NCBI GenBank assembly: GCA_965207595.1
Contig: CBDBMW010000013.1
Span: 1,550,001 to 1,614,000, forward strand
DNA from: JAGWAJ01 sp026707615
GTDB taxonomy: Bacteria > Acidobacteriota > Vicinamibacteria > Vicinamibacterales > UBA8438
Length of the DNA: 64,000 bases
Direction of reading: 5' to 3'
Made by a program: the position numbers and the translations under genes. This document shows positions 8,259 to 16,653 of the stretch, one piece after another. The stretch's first letter is position 1, and each line of letters opens with the position of its first letter. Below the pieces are notes generated by a model that worked only from the letters and a program-made list of their open reading frames with translations, did not search any database and was not told the origin of the DNA.

Positions 8259-9896
8259 GTGCGCGGATCGGACCCCTCGCCTCCGGACGGCGGCACCCGT
8301 CTCCCCGGGCTCCTCGACTGGTGCCTGCTGCCTCTCGCCCTCGTCCTGCTCAATCTGTCGGTCACGTTCCGCAACGTGTGGCCGACGCCGGCGATCCGGG
8401 TGACGGCGGACCTGTCGGCGGAGCTCGCGTTCGCGACGCTCGCCGTCGTGGCGCTCCAGCGCTGGAGGGGGCGCGTGCCGGCCCTCGCACTGCGCGCGGG
8501 CGCGGTCGCGTGGGTGCTGCTCGTCGCCGGCCGCTACGTCGACGTCACGACGCGCTCGCTCTACGGCCGGGACGTCAACCTGTACTGGGACTTCCGCCAC
8601 GTGCCGAGCGTCGGCGCGATGTTCGCGACGGTCGCGGAACCCTGGCAGGTGGCGGGGGCGGCCGCCGCGGCGCTCGCGGTCCCGGTGGCCCTCTACGCCG
8701 GCGCCCGGTGGGCGCTCGGATGCATCGCGCGCCGCGCCGCCTCGCCGCTGGGGTGGCGGCTGCTCGGCGGCGCGGCCGCGGTGGTCGTGGCCCTGTTCGC
8801 CGCGGCCGAGCTCGGATGGCGGCCGATCGACCGTCTTCGGTTCGCCGACCCGGTCGCGGTGGCCTACGCACGGGAGGCCGGCGAGCTCGTCTACGAGGCG
8901 AGCGGCGCCGGCCTGGCCGCGCTCGGTCCCGCGCCCGCGCTCGCCTCGGATCTCGCACACGTGGCGGGGGCGGACGTCTTCGTGATCTTCCTGGAATCCT
9001 ACGGGGCGGTCGCCTGGGAGAGCGACGCCCTCTCGGCGCCGCTCGCCGGAAGCCGCGCGCAACTGCGGGCGGACATCCGCGACACCGGGCGCACGGTGGT
9101 CTCCGCGCTCGTCGAGTCGACCACGTTCGGCGGGGAGTCGTGGCTGGCGCACATCAGCCTGCTGTCCGGGACCGAGGTGCGCGACGACCGCACCAACGTC
9201 CGGCTGATGGCCCAGGACCGCGACACGCTCGTCAAGCTGTTCGGACGCAACGGCTATCGCACCGTGGCCATCGTGCCGGGGCTCCTGATCGACTGGCCGG
9301 AGGGCGCCTTCTACGGCTACGACGAGATCTACGACCACGAGCGCCTCGGCTACCGCGGGCCGCCCTTCGGCTGGTGGAGCATCAACGATCAGTACGCGCT
9401 GGCCCGCGTCGACGCGCTGGAAGTCGGCCCTCGCGACCGGCCGCCGCTGTTCGTCTTCTTCTCGACCATCAGCACGCACGCGCCGTTCACGCCCGCCCCG
9501 CCCTACCAGCCCGACTGGGCCCGCGTCGTCTCGGAGCACCCCTACGACCGCGAGGAGCTCGACCGCGCGTGGTCCGATCAGCCCGACTGGACCAACCTGG
9601 CCCCGAGCTACGTCGAGGCGCTGCGCTACGCCTACGCCACCGTGGGCGGCTACCTGCGCCTGCGCGCCGACCGCGATCTCGTGATGGTCCTGGTCGGCGA
9701 CCACCAGCCGCCGGCGCTGGTGAGCGGGGAGGGGGCGTCGTGGAACGTCCCGGTGCACGTCATCGCCAGCCGCCCCGAGCTGCTCGACCGGCTGCGCGCC
9801 GGCCGATTCCACGACGGCCTGGCCCCGCGGCCGGGCGCGGTCGCTCGCATGGACGAGCTGCTGCCGGTGCTTCTCGGCGCCTTCGGCGACCGGTGA
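8259..9896 (+). CDS. LtaS / phosphoethanolamine-transferase-like sulfatase-fold membrane protein
   Basis: 545 aa from GTG 8259. About five N-terminal membrane helices occupy residues 15-190, followed by an alkaline-phosphatase/sulfatase-fold catalytic domain: DVFVIFLESYGAVAW supplies the metal-binding Glu, TTFGGESWLAHISLLSG the nucleophile region, and VLVGDHQPP the C-terminal metal-binding Asp-His. The domain should face the periplasm. Proteins of this layout transfer phosphoglycerol or phosphoethanolamine to glycans or lipids, or act as sulfatases. It lies beside DoxX and the sugar-modifying genes, so modification of a surface glycan or glycolipid is plausible; the donor cannot be assigned. 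Confidence 0.8.
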   Translation: MRGSDPSPPDGGTRLPGLLDWCLLPLALVLLNLSVTFRNVWPTPAIRVTADLSAELAFATLAVVALQRWRGRVPALALRAGAVAWVLLVAGRYVDVTTRSLYGRDVNLYWDFRHVPSVGAMFATVAEPWQVAGAAAAALAVPVALYAGARWALGCIARRAASPLGWRLLGGAAAVVVALFAAAELGWRPIDRLRFADPVAVAYAREAGELVYEASGAGLAALGPAPALASDLAHVAGADVFVIFLESYGAVAWESDALSAPLAGSRAQLRADIRDTGRTVVSALVESTTFGGESWLAHISLLSGTEVRDDRTNVRLMAQDRDTLVKLFGRNGYRTVAIVPGLLIDWPEGAFYGYDEIYDHERLGYRGPPFGWWSINDQYALARVDALEVGPRDRPPLFVFFSTISTHAPFTPAPPYQPDWARVVSEHPYDREELDRAWSDQPDWTNLAPSYVEALRYAYATVGGYLRLRADRDLVMVLVGDHQPPALVSGEGASWNVPVHVIASRPELLDRLRAGRFHDGLAPRPGAVARMDELLPVLLGAFGDR

Positions 9897-10072
9897 TGGC
9901 CGGTCCGGTTGCCGGCCAGGAGTCCGCGAGGGCACGCGAGCTCGCGCAACGCCGCCAGGCTCGTCCAGCATGTGGGCTCGACGCGCCGCTGATGGCCAAG
10001 GGGGCGCCAGCGCACCGTTGGGGCAAGCCAAGCCTGTGATCGAGACCCGTCCCGGCAGCTGGCGGGGGGGAC

Positions 10073-11314
10073 TCAGCAGTAGCGGTGCGGCGCGTCGAGC
10101 AGCACGCGCCGGCGACGGAGATCGGCGTAGTCGGGGCCGAAATCCGCTGCCGCCAGCGAGCCGCGCAGGTCGGCCGCGACGGTGATGGTCGACGGGAGGT
10201 AGCGCGTCACCTCCCCGAACTCCGCCTGGTACTCGGGGGTCGGGAAGCTCAGGGTCAGGCGCGTACCGCCCTCGGCGGGCTCGGCGCGGTAGAGCGGGTT
10301 CACGGTCAGGAGGTCGCTCACGTCGAGCCGGTCGGGCACCTGGTAGCGGCGGAACAGCTCCGCTCGCCGGGTGGCCACGAGGGTGAGCGAGGGCGCACCG
10401 GCCAGGTCGTCCGGGGCGCGGGAGCGAGTCAGATCGACCGCGCGCTCGGTGAGCATCTCCTCGAAGAGCGCCCCGTCCTCGAACAACCTGGGTTCGAGCT
10501 GCGCGAACAGGTCGTGGTAGGCGCCCGGCGTCAAGGTGTCGCCGGCGTTGAAGTTCTCTCCCTGCGAGCTGTGGAGGTGAGGCAGCACGACGACGCCGTG
10601 GGGCGTTGCGGCGCGCGCCATTTCGCCCGCGAGCATCCGCTTGTGCCAGATGTACGGGAAGGCGTCGCTCAGGAGCACGGTGGAGAAGAGGCCGTCCGCG
10701 AACGGCAGCGGGCTGTTGGCGTCGCAGCAGACCGGCGCGCAGCCGGGAGCGGTGATTCGCGCCGCGAGCCACAGCTTCCAGAAGTGGAGGTCCGCGAGCA
10801 CGACCCCGCGCCGCGAGGGCGCCCGGAGCAGCACGCGCGTCAGGTGCCCGGAGCCTCCGCACAGGTCGAGCGCGCGCCCCGCCGCGGCCGGCGCGTCCTG
10901 CGCCAGCGCGTCGAGCAGCGTCTCGATGGTCAGGTACGTCGGGTCCGAGAAGCGGTACAGGAAGCAATCGGCCTCCGCATCGCGGCAGAGGATGGCGAGG
11001 AGGTCGCGGTAGGTTGCCGGTTGCGGGCCGGCGGTCGCGCGCCGGAACTCCTCTCGCCGGGGGCCGTCGAGCCCCAGGAGACGATGGAGGGCGTCGTCCG
11101 CGTGCCCGGCCTCGAGCGCGTGCATCGCGTCGCGCGTCGGATCGTCCGCGATCAGGACCGGAATCCCCGCCACGATCGGGAACGCGCAACACTCGCAGCC
11201 GAGCACGCCCGACTCGATCCAGCTTCCGGCGCCGGCCCGGGCGGTACTGTCGACGAGGGCCAGCCGGGTACCGCAGAAGGGGCAGCGGAGCAGGTCGAGG
11301 GTCTCGCGCAGCAC
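10073..11314 (-). CDS. Methyltransferase with N-terminal Trm112-like zinc ribbon
   Basis: 413 aa if started at GTG 11314, 13 bp after the PIG-L gene ends. Residues 5-50 form a zinc ribbon (LLRCPFCG ... GVLGCECCAFPIVAGIPVLI), the Trm112-like arrangement often fused to methyltransferases. A SAM domain follows: RALDLCGGSGHLTRVL (motif I), VVLADLHFWKL, and LLSDAFPYIWHKRMLAGEMARA. The open frame extends far upstream, but that part lies antisense or out of frame in the PIG-L gene. It is the third gene of a GT4, PIG-L, methyltransferase operon. A preceding arrangement like this recalls assembly of a sugar-based thiol or lipid; the acceptor is unknown. Confidence 0.75.
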   Translation of the reverse strand: MLRETLDLLRCPFCGTRLALVDSTARAGAGSWIESGVLGCECCAFPIVAGIPVLIADDPTRDAMHALEAGHADDALHRLLGLDGPRREEFRRATAGPQPATYRDLLAILCRDAEADCFLYRFSDPTYLTIETLLDALAQDAPAAAGRALDLCGGSGHLTRVLLRAPSRRGVVLADLHFWKLWLAARITAPGCAPVCCDANSPLPFADGLFSTVLLSDAFPYIWHKRMLAGEMARAATPHGVVVLPHLHSSQGENFNAGDTLTPGAYHDLFAQLEPRLFEDGALFEEMLTERAVDLTRSRAPDDLAGAPSLTLVATRRAELFRRYQVPDRLDVSDLLTVNPLYRAEPAEGGTRLTLSFPTPEYQAEFGEVTRYLPSTITVAADLRGSLAAADFGPDYADLRRRRVLLDAPHRYC

Positions 11315-11327
11315 GGTGGAATCGGCG

Positions 11328-12356
11328 CTACGGGGCAGGTCGCTCCGTCGAACGCCGAGTGCGGTCGGAGAGGGGCGGCAGCGATGCGGCGCCGGCTGCG
11401 GCGGCCGGGACCGCGAACGCGTCCAGGAAGCTCGGACCCGCGGCCCCGACCGCGGCCCGGCGGTAGTGCTCGACACCGAGCAGGCGGGGGGCGTCGTCCG
11501 GCGCGACGGCTTCGAGTGCGCCGCCGTGGAACTGCGTGGCGTGGCAGGCGAGCGCGGCCAGCTTCGCCGCGGCGAAGGCTCCGGCGTCGACGACCAGCGT
11601 TGGGGCGGGTGCTTCCGCCCCGAACGCGTCCGGATCGCCAACGCCGAGAATCGACGTTGGGTTGGGCCGGGGACTGACCGTTGCCCGGGGGGCGCCCCGG
11701 GCTTCAGGTGTGCTCGGCCCGCGTCCCTCACGTCGAGCGATGCCCGGAACGGGTCCGGCGGTTCGGGCGCGGAGCTTCTGGGCCACATGGTCGGCGACGG
11801 CGCGCATCGCTCCCGGCGGCATGGTCACATAGTAGAGGGCCGGTGCGGATTCCTGGAGCGCCGCGACCACGGCCGTCGCTCGCTCGTGCACGGCCACGTG
11901 GTCCGGGTGTCCGTAGACGCCGTCCTCGTCGAAGGTGATCACCGCGTCGGGCCGCTGGCGCCGGATCGCCGCCTCGATGTCGGCTTCCAGCCGGGCGGCG
12001 TCGACCCAGGGCAGCATTCCGTCCGCGTGCTCGAGGAGCGTCACCTTCTTGACGCCCAGCGCCCGCGCCGCGCACTCGAGCTCCCGACCGCGCGTCCGGG
12101 CCAGATCGGCAGCGTCCTGTCCAGGGCGGCCCGCGCGCTGTCCATCGCGTCCCGCGCCCTGTTCGGATGGAGCTTTGCTCTTCACGGGCTCGCGGCCGTC
12201 CTGACCGTGCTCCCCGCGGGTCAGGCAGAGGAGCGCAACGTTCGCCCCCAGGTGCGCGCACCAGGCGAGCAGGCCGCCGCAGGTGATCGACTCGTCGTCA
12301 GGGTGCGCGAAGACGGCGAGCAGCGAGCGACCCCGGAGGTCGGCGGGCGGCGTCAT
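11328..12356 (-). CDS. PIG-L family N-acetyl-sugar deacetylase
   Basis: 342 aa from ATG 12356. The zinc-dependent deacetylase signature is complete: LLAVFAHPDDESITCGG near residue 10 gives the His, Asp and Asp residues, and VYGHPDHVAVH gives the second histidine pair. PIG-L enzymes deacetylate N-acetylglucosamine conjugates; MshB and BshB do so in mycothiol and bacillithiol biosynthesis after a GT4 enzyme. Here the gene overlaps a GT4 gene by 4 bp, the same pairing, but no cysteine ligase is visible in the window. A low-complexity insert of ~30 residues follows the first motif. It could also serve antibiotic or glycolipid synthesis. Confidence 0.88.
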   Translation of the reverse strand: MTPPADLRGRSLLAVFAHPDDESITCGGLLAWCAHLGANVALLCLTRGEHGQDGREPVKSKAPSEQGAGRDGQRAGRPGQDAADLARTRGRELECAARALGVKKVTLLEHADGMLPWVDAARLEADIEAAIRRQRPDAVITFDEDGVYGHPDHVAVHERATAVVAALQESAPALYYVTMPPGAMRAVADHVAQKLRARTAGPVPGIARREGRGPSTPEARGAPRATVSPRPNPTSILGVGDPDAFGAEAPAPTLVVDAGAFAAAKLAALACHATQFHGGALEAVAPDDAPRLLGVEHYRRAAVGAAGPSFLDAFAVPAAAAGAASLPPLSDRTRRSTERPAP

Positions 12357-13609
12357 CCCCGGTCCTTCCCGGGCCGCCGAGGCAGCGTACCCTTCGTCCA
12401 GGCCGTCCCTGGGGGCTCCGGCGGTGCCGCCACCGCTCGCCGGAGAGGCGTTACGGCGCCGGAAAGGAAGGCGCCCGCCGTGTCCGGCCGCGAGCGCACC
12501 GACGGACCCGCACGTCCCGCATGCGGCGCAGACAGCGCGGAGTAGATCTCGACGTAGCCGTCGACCATCCGGTCCGCGCCGAAGCGCTCGACGGCGCGTG
12601 CCCGCACGCGGGCGCGGTCCAGCGCGGCGACCCGCGGCAGGCCCGCCACGAGATCGTCGAGCGTCTCGAAGACGCCGCCGGTGACGCCGTCGTCGACCAG
12701 CTCGGGGACGGCGCCCCGGTCGAGCGCGGCGACCGGAGTGCCGCACGCCATCGCCTCGGCCAGGACGAGGCCGAACGGCTCGTCGGCCTCCACGGGGTAG
12801 AGCAGCGCCCGCGCCCCGCCGAGCAGAGCAGCCCGGGCATCCGGTCCCGCCTCGCCCCGGAAGACGACCCGGAGGCCGTCGACCCGCGGCGCGACGGCCT
12901 CCCGGTAGTAGGCGTTCTCGGCCGCGGCGAGCAGCAGCCGCCGTCCGCTGCGCCGCGCCGCGTCGATGGCGGAGAGCACCCCCTTCCCGGGGGTGAACCG
13001 GCCCAGGAACAGCAGGTAGTCGTCGGGGTCGGCGCGGAAGGGGAGCGCGCCGGCGTCCACCGCGTGGTGCACGACACCCGCCACCGTCAGCCCGCGCAGC
13101 CGCTGCGCCTGGGCATGGGAGACGGCGATGAAGGGAGCGTCGCCGTAGCGCGACCACAGCGCGACCTCGGCGTCGGACGGCCAGTGGTGGACGGTCTGGA
13201 CCATCGGGGCGCGCGCGAGGCGGGCGAAGGCGAGCCCCAGCGGTGCGTACTCGGCCTGGGCGTGGATGACGTCGAAGTCGGCCGCGCGCTCGACCGCGGC
13301 GGCCAGGTTGAGCAGCTCGCACATCTCCCACGGCCAGAGCGACGTGTCCGCATGGTAGCCCTCGGCGAACGTCGCGTGGAGCGCGGCGGGCGTGTCGGAC
13401 GACCCGGTGGCGAAGAGCGTCACGTCGTGGCCGCGGGCGACCAGACCCCGCGCCAGCAGATCGCTGACCGTCTCGATCGACCCCGACCGCGGTGGGGGTA
13501 CCGGCTGCGCCACGGGGGCCACCAGCGCGATGCGCAGGCGCCGGTTCCGGCCGTCCGGCCCCGGCGCGCTCGCGACGCCGCCCGCAGCGTGGTCCCGCTC
13601 GTCGCCCAT
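12353..13609 (-). CDS. Glycosyltransferase family 4
   Basis: 418 aa from ATG 13609. The N-terminal lobe starts RIALVAPVAQPVPPPRSGSIE after a ~25-residue leader, with a typical acceptor loop and VIHAQAEYAPLGLAFARLA. The donor lobe has LLFLGRFTPGKGVLSAIDAA and ALLYPVEADEPFGLVLAEAM, with the family Glu pair and the usual ACGTPVAALDRGAVPE loop. It overlaps the PIG-L deacetylase gene by 4 bp and is the first gene of the operon. By analogy with MshA/BshA followed by MshB/BshB, it may make an N-acetyl-glucosaminide that PIG-L deacetylates. The tail after residue 360 is poorly conserved looking and proline-rich. Confidence 0.88.
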   Translation of the reverse strand: MGDERDHAAGGVASAPGPDGRNRRLRIALVAPVAQPVPPPRSGSIETVSDLLARGLVARGHDVTLFATGSSDTPAALHATFAEGYHADTSLWPWEMCELLNLAAAVERAADFDVIHAQAEYAPLGLAFARLARAPMVQTVHHWPSDAEVALWSRYGDAPFIAVSHAQAQRLRGLTVAGVVHHAVDAGALPFRADPDDYLLFLGRFTPGKGVLSAIDAARRSGRRLLLAAAENAYYREAVAPRVDGLRVVFRGEAGPDARAALLGGARALLYPVEADEPFGLVLAEAMACGTPVAALDRGAVPELVDDGVTGGVFETLDDLVAGLPRVAALDRARVRARAVERFGADRMVDGYVEIYSALSAPHAGRAGPSVRSRPDTAGAFLSGAVTPLRRAVAAPPEPPGTAWTKGTLPRRPGKDRG

Positions 13610-13688
13610 CAGCGATTGGTGCGACGCTCGCGGTCGCGTCCCGGATTATCGCGTACCGCCGCGGGGCGGCGCGTCCTGCCGCGCGGCC

Positions 13689-13720
13689 GGGAGTCTGCGG
13701 CGTAGAACGGCGCGGACTCC
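13689..13720. repeat. Intergenic palindromic repeat, copy 1 (GGGAGTCTGCG family)
   Basis: GGGAGTCTGCG at 13689-13699 faces GGACTCC at 13714-13720, giving a GGAGTC/GACTCC stem. It sits between the divergent GT4 and MBL genes. The same 11-mer recurs in two other intergenic spaces of the window. Confidence 0.6.
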
Positions 13721-13769
13721 TGCAGGGTTGGTTGGGCACCAGGCGGAGCCGTCAGGCGACGAATGGGCT

Positions 13770-13801
13770 GGGAGTCTGCGCCGCAGCCGGGCGATGCGGC
13801 A
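13770..13801. repeat. Intergenic repeat, copy 2 (half element)
   Basis: GGGAGTCTGCG at 13770-13780 is followed by GCGGCAC at about 13796-13802, as in the complete copy at 19966, but the closing CAGACTCC is replaced. It looks like a decayed element 80 bp from copy 1. Confidence 0.5.
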
Positions 13802-13903
13802 CGTCGCGCCCCGCGCAGGCTTCCAAGGCGCCCGCCAGGGGCGCGCTCGCTCGCGCACCTACCCTTTGGGGCTGGTGCGTCGGACGGGTAGGATCGATCT
13901 CCC

Positions 13904-14866
13904 ATGCACAGACCACTCGTGACACCTCGCACCGTCGCCGCGGCCCTTGCCGGGGCCTGCATCGCGGTGCTGGTGGCGACCGCCGGCGGCCAGGGCCAGG
14001 GCGATCCGTTCGCGGGCGTCGAGCTCGAGATCGTCCCGGTAGCCGGACAGGTGCACATGGTCACGCGCCCGGGCGGGGGCGGCAACGTCGGCGTCTTCGC
14101 CGGCGACGACGGCGTGCTGCTGGTCGACTCGCTGTTCGCGCCGCTGGCGGACCGGCTCGTCGGCGCCGTCCGCCGCGTGTCGGACCGGCCGATCCGCTTC
14201 CTGATCAACACCCACGTGCACCCGGACCACATCGGCGGCAACGAGCCGCTCGCGGGCCGCGACGTCCTCATCTTCGCGCACGACAACGTGCGGGTGCGGA
14301 CCCTCGACCGGCTTCGCTTCCCGCGCGGCGGAGGCCGGTTCGCACCGCGGCCCCCCGCCGGGGCCCGGCCGCTCGTCACGTACAACGACGCCGTCAGCTT
14401 CCACTTCAACGGCGAGGAGGTGCGCGCCTTCCTCGCCCCCGCCGCCCACACCGACGGCGACACCTTCGTCCACTTCCCGGTCTCCGACGTCCTGCACCTC
14501 GGCGACGTCTTCCGGACCACCAGCTACCCAATCGTCGACGTCTACAACGGCGGCACGGTGGCCGGCACGATCGAGGCGCTCGAGACGGCGCTGGCCCTCG
14601 CGGGCCCCGACACGCGGATCATCCCCGGCCACGGGCTGCGGGTCGTGGGCCGGGAGACCCTCGTCGAGTTCCTCGACATGATCCACGACATCCGCGGCCG
14701 GGTGCGGACGCTGATCGCCGAGGGCAGCACGCTGGAGGACGTGATGGCCGCGGCGCCGACCGCCGCCTACGACGCGCAGTGGGGGCGGGAGGCGTCGTGG
14801 ACGGCCAACGACTTCGTGCCCATCGTCTTCTACGAGCTCGGCGGCGGCTCGCTGTTCGTTCGCTGA
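13904..14866 (+). CDS. Secreted metallo-beta-lactamase-fold hydrolase
   Basis: 320 aa from ATG 13904 with an N-terminal signal peptide (VAAALAGACIAVLVATAGG). The metal site is intact: NTHVHPDHIGGN gives HxHxDH near residue 105, AHTDGDTFVHF the third histidine, LHLGDVF the bridging Asp, and IIPGHG the last His. This is the periplasmic or secreted quinoline-hydrolase-like MBL group common in Acidobacteriota and proteobacteria; specific substrates are generally unknown. It stands alone, divergent from the GT4-PIG-L operon, with two palindromic repeats in the spacer. Confidence 0.88.
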   Translation: MHRPLVTPRTVAAALAGACIAVLVATAGGQGQGDPFAGVELEIVPVAGQVHMVTRPGGGGNVGVFAGDDGVLLVDSLFAPLADRLVGAVRRVSDRPIRFLINTHVHPDHIGGNEPLAGRDVLIFAHDNVRVRTLDRLRFPRGGGRFAPRPPAGARPLVTYNDAVSFHFNGEEVRAFLAPAAHTDGDTFVHFPVSDVLHLGDVFRTTSYPIVDVYNGGTVAGTIEALETALALAGPDTRIIPGHGLRVVGRETLVEFLDMIHDIRGRVRTLIAEGSTLEDVMAAAPTAAYDAQWGREASWTANDFVPIVFYELGGGSLFVR

Positions 14867-15003
14867 CGCAACGCGCGACAGCGCCCGCGAGCGGGTGGCG
14901 GTGCGGACCGGAGCGGCGGGTCCTCGTCGTCCGGCCGAGCGTTCGCCGCCTCACCCCTTGTCTCGCCGCGTCGCGAGCCGTCCGTTGCCGCCCCGCCGCC
15001 GCG

Positions 15004-16146
15004 TCAGGGCCCAGGCCGCGGTGTCCGGCAACCTGCCTGTTCGAGAAGCGGCGGCAGCACCCGCCGGGCGTCGAAGCACTCGGCTGCGATCTGCGACGCC
15101 CGCGCGGCGTGAGCCGGGTAGTCGCGCTCGACCCGCGCGATGCCGTCGAGCGCCTCGTCCGCGGTCGAGAACGGGATCAGGCCGGTGCCCGACGGCAGGT
15201 GCGCGCTCCAGCCGGTCTCCTGCACGACCGCGGGGCGGCCCGCGGCGAGGTAGCAGGCGGTGCGGTCGCTGAACCAGCCCGAGCGGCGCGCCACGTAGGC
15301 GTGCTTGGCCACGCCGAACTCCGCCTTCGAGTTCTGAACGAAGTCGCGGTAGGCGTCCGTCGTGCGCGAGACGCGCATGGCGTCGAGCGGCGACCAGCCG
15401 TGCGCGCGGAGCAGGTCGTGCGGACCGTTCACGGCCAGCTCGAAGCGTCCCGGAGCGCGGGCGGGAAGGTCGATGAAGCGGACGAACTCGCGGTCCTTGT
15501 TGCCGTCCACGTCGGTGAAGCTCTCCGTCTTCCAGGTCATGACCGTCGTGAACCGGTCGCGGGAGGGAGGGCGCTCCGTGCGCCAGAGCCGTGTGACCAC
15601 CGGCTGCCACGTCTTGCGCCAGGTGAACTCGCCGGTCGGGACGTCGCAGGCGGGCGTTCCTACGTTCGCCCCGAAGGTGAACAGGTGATCGAAGCCCCGG
15701 AAGAAGTCGACGTACCAGGGAACGCCCTTGGCGATGGCGAGCTGCGTGAAGACCGGGTCGGAGTCGATGAAGACCCGGCGCGGGATCGCGCGGTACTCGT
15801 CGCGCCAGAACCAGGAGCCGCCCGAGAGATTGATGTAGAGATCGGCGTCCCGGCAGTACGCCCGCAGCCGTTCCCGGCTCCAGCCGTGGTACGTCTCGTC
15901 GAAGTTGACGAAGCACCAGCGGTCGCCGAGGTCGAACCGCGCCAGGGCGGCGTGGATGTAGCGCGTGCCGTAGGCCGGGTCCTCGGAGACGGCGTTGGCC
16001 TCCGGGTCGTAGATGCACTCGCCGGTGTCCTCGAGGTAGCAGACCTCGTGCCCCAGGTCGCGCAGCCCGATGAGGTACATCAGCGAGCACCACGTCACCC
16101 CGCCGAACGGATAACGCCCGATGATACCGGCGAAGACGATCCGCAT
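15004..16146 (-). CDS. CgeB-like glycosyltransferase-family protein
   Basis: 380 aa from ATG 16146. The N-terminus MRIVFAGIIGRYPFGGVTWC and a GT-B-like layout (Rossmann halves before and after residue ~190) resemble the spore-maturation CgeB/glycosyltransferase group; the C-terminal lobe includes FGVAKHAYVARRSGWFSDRTACYLAAGRPAVVQETG, equivalent to the donor-binding loop of GT4-like enzymes. No signal peptide or membrane helix is seen. It faces the MBL gene convergently. With three glycosyltransferases within 15 kb it most likely adds another sugar to a shared product. The family assignment is moderate and the substrate unknown. Confidence 0.65.
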   Translation of the reverse strand: MRIVFAGIIGRYPFGGVTWCSLMYLIGLRDLGHEVCYLEDTGECIYDPEANAVSEDPAYGTRYIHAALARFDLGDRWCFVNFDETYHGWSRERLRAYCRDADLYINLSGGSWFWRDEYRAIPRRVFIDSDPVFTQLAIAKGVPWYVDFFRGFDHLFTFGANVGTPACDVPTGEFTWRKTWQPVVTRLWRTERPPSRDRFTTVMTWKTESFTDVDGNKDREFVRFIDLPARAPGRFELAVNGPHDLLRAHGWSPLDAMRVSRTTDAYRDFVQNSKAEFGVAKHAYVARRSGWFSDRTACYLAAGRPAVVQETGWSAHLPSGTGLIPFSTADEALDGIARVERDYPAHAARASQIAAECFDARRVLPPLLEQAGCRTPRPGP

Positions 16147-16170
16147 CTAGCGAGCTCGGAGGGGCGCGTC

Positions 16171-16181
16171 GGGAGTCTGCG
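16171..16181. repeat. Intergenic repeat, copy 3 (half element)
   Basis: The 11-mer GGGAGTCTGCG recurs 25 bp upstream of the CgeB-like gene start; no closing arm is recognisable. Confidence 0.45.
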
Positions 16182-16246
16182 CCTGCATGGAGACGAGGTA
16201 CTCGGCACCGCGGCCGTTCGGCAGCCGGCAGGCGTCGATCCACTTG

Positions 16247-16504
16247 TCACCGATTCCACGGGTTGGCTTGCTCATTCCTCCAGGCCGCGTAGTCGTCGAA
16301 GCTGTCGAACGAGATTGCGAAGTGCTCCTGCCGGTACGGGCTGAGCCGCGCGCAGGCGTCGCTGAGGTCCGCCGCTTCCCGGAACCGTCGCACTTCGAGC
16401 GGCTCCTCGCGCTCCTGTGCGGCCATCTCGCGCGTCGCCGCCGGTGCCACCCTGCGGTTGTCGTCCATAGGCTGCGTCCTCATGGCAGTGGGGTGCTGGG
16501 TCAT
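16247..16504 (-). CDS. Small hypothetical protein
   Basis: Open frame of 85 aa; a shorter start at an internal Met (MAAQEREEP, residue 28) would leave 58 aa. The sequence is charged, ending SPYRQEHFAISFDSFDDYAAWRNEQANPWNR in two adjoining parts, with no membrane segment or known motif. Aromatic and acidic residues towards the C-terminus look more protein-like than the shadow frames around it, and no other gene competes for this spacer. It could be a small cytosolic partner of the neighbouring genes, or spurious. Confidence 0.35.
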   Translation of the reverse strand: MTQHPTAMRTQPMDDNRRVAPAATREMAAQEREEPLEVRRFREAADLSDACARLSPYRQEHFAISFDSFDDYAAWRNEQANPWNR

Positions 16505-16653
16505 CGTATCAATCCGCGGCGCGGTTCCCTGCGGTTGCGACGCGCGGTCTCCATCGGTCGCGAGGTGCCACTACCGGCCGTCGGGTCGCGCCGTGCTCCC
16601 GCGTTCCTGGCACCGGGCATTGGTTCGGCTTCCCACCCGCCCCGGAGCGGGTC

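Noticed and set aside
8160..11192. 1010-codon open frame on the minus strand
   Set aside because: It is antisense to the LtaS-like gene and out of frame with the zinc-ribbon methyltransferase; composition is Arg/Pro/Gly-rich, as expected for a shadow frame in GC-rich DNA.
13492..16344. 950-codon open frame on the plus strand
   Set aside because: It shadows the MBL and CgeB-like genes and has Arg-rich low-complexity sequence.
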